A stretch of DNA of 64,000 bases from positions 1,240,001-1,304,000 of the forward strand of contig NZ_JAERQN010000001.1 in the NCBI RefSeq assembly GCF_016805305.1, in the 5' to 3' direction. Shown piece by piece: positions 58,001 to 64,000 of this stretch. The position numbers were made by a program, and so were the translations under genes. The stretch is from Falsiroseomonas ponticola. Its GTDB lineage: Bacteria; Pseudomonadota; Alphaproteobacteria; Acetobacterales; Acetobacteraceae. Numbering within the stretch: the first letter of the stretch is position 1; the number at the start of each line of letters is the position of its first letter. The notes beneath the pieces are model-generated. The model searched no databases, had not been told where the DNA came from, and was given only the letters and a program-made list of their open reading frames with translations.

Positions 58001-59292
58001 ACCCCGCGGTCCAGGGTCCCGCCGGACCCTGGCGAGGGGGGTAAGGGGGGAGCAGCGCTCCCCCCTTCCGACGGCCGTCGCAGCACGAGGATGCCGGCCG
58101 CCGCCTGCAGGATCAGGGCGAGGCTGATGGCGGCCGTGGTGGAGGCCGCGTCCCGCATCAGCCCGAAGGCCAGCGGGGCGAGCGCGTAGAGCGCCTGGTT
58201 GATCGCCTGCATCAGGGCCACGACGCGCCCGACCTCCGCCGGGGGGAATTCCGCCTGGACGATGAGGGGCGGCAGCGAGAGCAGGTTGCCGACGCCGATG
58301 CCGAACAGCGCGCAGCCCAGCAGCAGCAGCCAGGCTTCCCCGCCCGCCAGCATCAGCGCGAGCGAGCCCGCGACCTGGGTGGCGAAGGTGGCGGCCGCGG
58401 CCAGGCGGCGCTTTTCCCCGGCCGGCAGCAGCCAGCCCGTGACGGTGCGGCCGAGCAGGGCGAAGACCGTGACCAGGGAGACGGCGAGGCCCGCCCCCTG
58501 CACGCCGAGCGTGGGGGCGAGCAGGGAGACGAGGTGCGTCACCAGCCCCATCTGGGCGAAGAGGCCGATGGCGAAGGCGGCGGAGAGGCCGATGAAGCGG
58601 GGGTCCCGCAGCAGGGCGGCGCGGTCCCGCGCCGGGGCGGGGGCCTGGGCGGGGGCGGGGCGGGCGGTGGCTTCCCCATCCGGGTGCTGGCCGAATTCGG
58701 CGGGGCGGCGGCCCAGCACCAGGCCGGCCAGCGGCCAGACCACGGCGAGCAGCAGGGCGGCGACCACCAGGGTGGCGGTGCCGAATCCCCAGCCCGCGAT
58801 CAGCCAGGCCCAGAAGGGCGTCATGGCGATGCCGCCGACGCTGGCGCCGTTATAGGCCATGGCGAGGGCGGCGGGGCGGCGGCGGTCGAACCAGGGGATC
58901 AGCATGGCATTGATGGCGGCGCCGCTCGCCAGGGCCCATCCCGTGCCGGTCAGCGCCGCCGCCGGTGCCAGCAGCCAGGGATGGGGCGCCCAGCCCCAGC
59001 CCAGCAGGCCGAGCGCGGAGGCGGCCGCGGCGGCGCGGGTGGTGGCGGCGATGCCGAAGCGGCGGTGCCAGTCTGGCAGCAGGGCGACGAGGGCGGCCGA
59101 GACCAGGAAGTGGAAGGTGACGGCGGCGGAGAGCCAGCCGATGGGCCAGGCGCGGTGTTCGGCCAGCGTCGCGATGAAGATTCCGACGCCGTAGAAGCCG
59201 ATGCCCCAGGCGAAAATCGCCAGGGCGAAGGCGGCGGCGACGACCCTCCAACCATGGAAGGGTTGGGATGGAAAGGGTGTGCTGGCGGGCAT
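57985..59292 (-). CDS. Major facilitator superfamily transporter
   Basis: A 435-residue permease with about 12 membrane spans and a long central loop (residues about 200-225, rich in Pro/Ala). The start [30 protein letters not shown] is typical of the monocarboxylate/aromatic-acid-like group. A cytoplasmic C-terminal tail of about 30 residues ([20 protein letters not shown]) is encoded by a palindromic repeat (58013-58069), so it may be recently added. Substrate unknown. Start ATG 59292. Confidence 0.85.
   Translation of the reverse strand: MPASTPFPSQPFHGWRVVAAAFALAIFAWGIGFYGVGIFIATLAEHRAWPIGWLSAAVTFHFLVSAALVALLPDWHRRFGIAATTRAAAAASALGLLGWGWAPHPWLLAPAAALTGTGWALASGAAINAMLIPWFDRRRPAALAMAYNGASVGGIAMTPFWAWLIAGWGFGTATLVVAALLLAVVWPLAGLVLGRRPAEFGQHPDGEATARPAPAQAPAPARDRAALLRDPRFIGLSAAFAIGLFAQMGLVTHLVSLLAPTLGVQGAGLAVSLVTVFALLGRTVTGWLLPAGEKRRLAAAATFATQVAGSLALMLAGGEAWLLLLGCALFGIGVGNLLSLPPLIVQAEFPPAEVGRVVALMQAINQALYALAPLAFGLMRDAASTTAAISLALILQAAAGILVLRRPSEGGSAAPPLPPSPGSGGTLDRGVQGPR
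58013..58069. repeat. Paired palindromes inside the MFS gene 3' end
   Basis: CCAGGGTCC/GGACCCTGG (58013-58021, 58026-58034) and AAGGGGGGAGC/GCTCCCCCCTT (58045-58055, 58059-58069) are perfect hairpins of 9 and 11 bp. They resemble the palindrome mosaic at 2695-3003 but here are translated. Confidence 0.8.
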
Positions 59293-59474
59293 TTGCGGGA
59301 TGCTGGACGGGGTCGGGGCGCCTGTGAACCGCCATCTTCTGTGAACGGGATGTGTTGCCGCACCGCAATACGCATGCTAAGGCGCGCCCGCCGCGGGACG
59401 GGGGTTAGCAAACGCTTACTCCCCTTGATGCGCGATCCGCAGACGCTCTGCCCAGAGACAGGACCGGGACCACC

Positions 59475-60080
59475 TTGGCCTCCGCAGCGATCAACGCAGA
59501 CTCGGCCTCCACCAAGGCCCCGAACCCCACCGGGCTGTCGGAGCGCTATGCGCTCGCGCTGTTCGGCATCGTGGACGATTTGCGCCAGCGGGAGCCGGGT
59601 GCGGCCGACCGCGTGGCCAAGGACCTGGAGACGCTCTTCGCGCTGTGGCGCGACGATGCCGGCTTCCGCGCCTTCGTCGCCGACCCGCGCTACGACGCGG
59701 CGGAGCAGAAGCGCGCCGCCTTCGCGGTGCTGGAGCGCGCGGGGGTGGGCACGGAGGTGCGCAACCTCGTCGGTGTCCTGATCATCAACCGGCGGCTGTC
59801 CAGGCTGCCGGAAGTGGCGGCTGCCTTCGGCGCGCTGCTCGCGGCGCGCCGCGGCCAGCAGATCGCCGAGGTCGCGACCGCCCATCCGCTGTCCGACACC
59901 CAGCGTGCGCAGATCACCGCGCGGCTGACGGAAGCCGGCTATTCCGGCGTGCAGCTGCGCGAGAGCGTCGATGCCACCCTGCTCGGTGGCCTCGTCATCC
60001 GCATCGGCTCTCGCCTTTACGACAACTCACTCAAGTCCAAGCTGCAGCGCCTGCAGTACGCCATGAAGGGGGCCGCTTAA
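59475..60080 (+). CDS. atpH: F1-ATPase delta subunit (AtpH)
   Basis: About 201 residues, starting at TTG 59475, the only start in the right place. The family pattern is seen in [17 protein letters not shown] near 20-36, [20 protein letters not shown] near 98-117 and the C-terminal [26 protein letters not shown] near 168-193, which binds the peripheral stalk. First gene of an F1 cluster: atpA starts one base after its stop. F0 subunits are absent here, as is usual in Rhodospirillales where F0 genes lie elsewhere. Confidence 0.93.
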   Translation: MASAAINADSASTKAPNPTGLSERYALALFGIVDDLRQREPGAADRVAKDLETLFALWRDDAGFRAFVADPRYDAAEQKRAAFAVLERAGVGTEVRNLVGVLIINRRLSRLPEVAAAFGALLAARRGQQIAEVATAHPLSDTQRAQITARLTEAGYSGVQLRESVDATLLGGLVIRIGSRLYDNSLKSKLQRLQYAMKGAA

Positions 60081-60081
60081 C

Positions 60082-61620
60082 ATGGAGATCCGTCCTGCCG
60101 AGATTTCGGAGATCCTGAAGGCTCAGATCTCCGGCTTCGACGCCGAGGCCAATGTGGCCGAAGTGGGCACCGTGCTGACCGTCGGCGACGGCATCGCGCG
60201 CGTCTTCGGGCTGCAGAACGTGATGGCCGGCGAGCTGGTGGAATTCCCCGGCGCCGGCATCAAGGGCATGGCGCTCAACCTCGAGACCGACAATGTCGGC
60301 GTCGTCATCTTCGGTGACGACAAGGGCGTGAAGGAAGGCGACACCGTCTCCCGCACCGGGGAGATCGTGGACGTCGGCGTCGGCAAGGGTTTCCTCGGGC
60401 GCGTCGTCGATGCGCTGGGCAACCCGATCGACGGCAAGGGCCCGATCCAGGCGACGTCGCGCATGCGCGTCGAGGTGAAGGCGCCGGGCATCATCCCGCG
60501 CAAGTCCGTGCATGAGCCGATGCAGACGGGCATCAAGGCGATCGACGCCCTGATCCCGATCGGCCGTGGCCAGCGCGAGCTGATCATCGGTGACCGCCAG
60601 ACCGGCAAGACCGCCGTGATCCTGGATACCATCATCAACCAGAAGGCGGCCAACGCCGCCGCGGGCGATGACGAGCACAAGAAGCTCTACTGCATCTATG
60701 TCGCCGTCGGCCAGAAGCGCTCCACCGTCGCGCAGCTGGTGAAGACGCTGGAGGAGAACGGCGCGCTCGAGTATTCGATCGTCGTCGCCGCCACGGCCTC
60801 CGACCCGGCGCCGATGCAGTTCCTGGCGCCCTATACGGGCTGCACGCTGGGCGAATACTTCCGCGACAACGGCATGCACGCCGTCATCTTCTATGACGAC
60901 CTGTCCAAGCAGGCAGTCGCCTATCGCCAGATGTCGCTGCTGCTGCGCCGTCCGCCGGGCCGCGAGGCCTATCCGGGCGACGTGTTCTACCTGCACAGCC
61001 GCCTGCTGGAGCGCGCGGCGAAGATGAACGACGAGTTCGGCAAGGGTTCGCTGACCGCCCTGCCGGTCATCGAGACGCAGGCCGGCGACGTCTCCGCCTA
61101 CATCCCGACCAACGTGATCTCGATCACGGACGGGCAGATCTTCCTGGAGACGGAACTCTTCTTCAAGGGCATCCGCCCCGCCGTGAACGTCGGCCTCAGC
61201 GTCTCCCGCGTCGGCTCCGCCGCGCAGGTCAAGGCGATGAAGCAGGTGGCCGGCAAGATCAAGCTGGAGCTGGCGCAGTACCGCGAGATGGCGGCCTTCG
61301 CGCAGTTCGCCTCCGACCTCGACAGCACCACGCAGGCCCTGCTGGCCCGCGGCGCGCGGCTGACGGAGCTGCTGAAGCAGCCGCAGTACCGCCCGGTTCC
61401 GGTGGAGGAGCAGGTGATCAGCCTCTTCGCCGGCACGCGCGGCTACCTCGATGCGCTGCCCGTCTCCAAGGTCGGTGCCTTCGAGCGCCAGATGCTGTCC
61501 GAGATCAAGGCGCGCGCGCCTGAGATCGTCGCCTCGATCCGCAACGACCGCGAGATCAAGAAGGACGTCGAGGCCAAGCTGATCGCCTTCCTCGACGGCT
61601 TCGCCAAGTCCTTCGGCTGA
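60082..61620 (+). CDS. atpA: F1-ATPase alpha subunit (AtpA)
   Basis: A 512-residue non-catalytic nucleotide-binding subunit. It begins [16 protein letters not shown], and has Walker [16 protein letters not shown] near 170-184, [19 protein letters not shown] near 204-222, the Walker B region [19 protein letters not shown] near 270-288, [24 protein letters not shown] near 292-315 and the Arg finger-type [10 protein letters not shown] near 373-382. All standard motifs are present and the length is normal. ATG 60082 follows the atpH stop by one base. Confidence 0.98.
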   Translation: MEIRPAEISEILKAQISGFDAEANVAEVGTVLTVGDGIARVFGLQNVMAGELVEFPGAGIKGMALNLETDNVGVVIFGDDKGVKEGDTVSRTGEIVDVGVGKGFLGRVVDALGNPIDGKGPIQATSRMRVEVKAPGIIPRKSVHEPMQTGIKAIDALIPIGRGQRELIIGDRQTGKTAVILDTIINQKAANAAAGDDEHKKLYCIYVAVGQKRSTVAQLVKTLEENGALEYSIVVAATASDPAPMQFLAPYTGCTLGEYFRDNGMHAVIFYDDLSKQAVAYRQMSLLLRRPPGREAYPGDVFYLHSRLLERAAKMNDEFGKGSLTALPVIETQAGDVSAYIPTNVISITDGQIFLETELFFKGIRPAVNVGLSVSRVGSAAQVKAMKQVAGKIKLELAQYREMAAFAQFASDLDSTTQALLARGARLTELLKQPQYRPVPVEEQVISLFAGTRGYLDALPVSKVGAFERQMLSEIKARAPEIVASIRNDREIKKDVEAKLIAFLDGFAKSFG

Positions 61621-61658
61621 GGCGGGGCCCAAGGGGAAAGCGAAGGGGATAGCGGCGT

Positions 61659-63987
<2,329 letters not shown>

Positions 63988-64000
63988 GCGGCTTCTTCAA

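Overview
The window is very GC-rich, densely packed bacterial chromosome. It appears to come from a photosynthesis-capable alphaproteobacterium, most probably an Acetobacteraceae member of the Roseomonas/Paracraurococcus type; this placement is inference from gene content. The evidence is a PpsR/CrtJ regulator beside a bacteriophytochrome, carotenoid genes crtD and crtC, an atpH-A-G-D F1 cluster without F0 genes, scattered PHB genes (phaR, a PhaC-like synthase, phaA, phaB), a TctC-type binding protein, MetX/MetW and a Thermus-type isocitrate dehydrogenase. I found no rRNA, tRNA, CRISPR array, prophage or intact insertion sequence.

Layout. 1-6.2 kb: the end of a SIMPL-domain protein, a glycosyltransferase, a DUF3052-like protein, a GntR regulator, a nest of palindromes, a 3-hydroxyisobutyryl-CoA hydrolase and an HWE-type sensor kinase. 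6.2-13.6 kb: envelope/stress genes (holin-like, DUF883-like, polyamine-type binding protein, exported superoxide dismutase, SDR, YihY, DUF3830, FKBP, nucleotidyltransferase-like). 13.7-16.7 kb: a TctC / flavin hydroxylase / class II aldolase operon, probably for aromatic acid use. 16.7-26.4 kb: the light-response block. On the minus strand, ppsR, bphP, bphO, a PstS-like binding protein and a GGDEF-EAL enzyme are almost completely overlapping or closely spaced. Divergent from them, crtD-crtC lies behind a perfect PpsR box. 26.4-31 kb: a RelB/YafQ toxin-antitoxin pair with its palindromic operator, an OmpA-like protein and a large autotransporter. 31-38 kb: isocitrate dehydrogenase, a coiled-coil membrane protein, an XRE regulator, then phaR divergent from an overlapping PhaE-like/PhaC-like pair and phaA. 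38-48 kb: an RTX/glycine-rich protein, a CheZ-like phosphatase, methyltransferases, gloB, GST, a DMT exporter, small proteins and phaB. 48-58 kb: a candidate FNR-controlled small RNA, metW, an island of binding-protein, dioxygenase and phosphoesterase genes, metX, hisC, tyrC, a cupin and an MFS permease. 59.4-64 kb: atpH-A-G-D.

How the parts may work together. Far-red light sensed by BphP (biliverdin supplied by BphO) probably relieves PpsR repression, as in the Rhodopseudomonas/Bradyrhizobium BphP1-PpsR2 pair. Here the same transcript also seems to carry a c-di-GMP enzyme with a periplasmic binding protein, which could couple light, solute and lifestyle signals. PHB synthesis is split between 34.5-38.2 kb and phaB at 47.3 kb. 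A perfect FNR/FixK box lies upstream of phaB and, on the other strand, at the right distance from a terminator-ended RNA of about 90 nt. Several short repeats sit on or just after stop codons (32.87, 44.72, 54.02, 57.32 kb), which is a notable local pattern.
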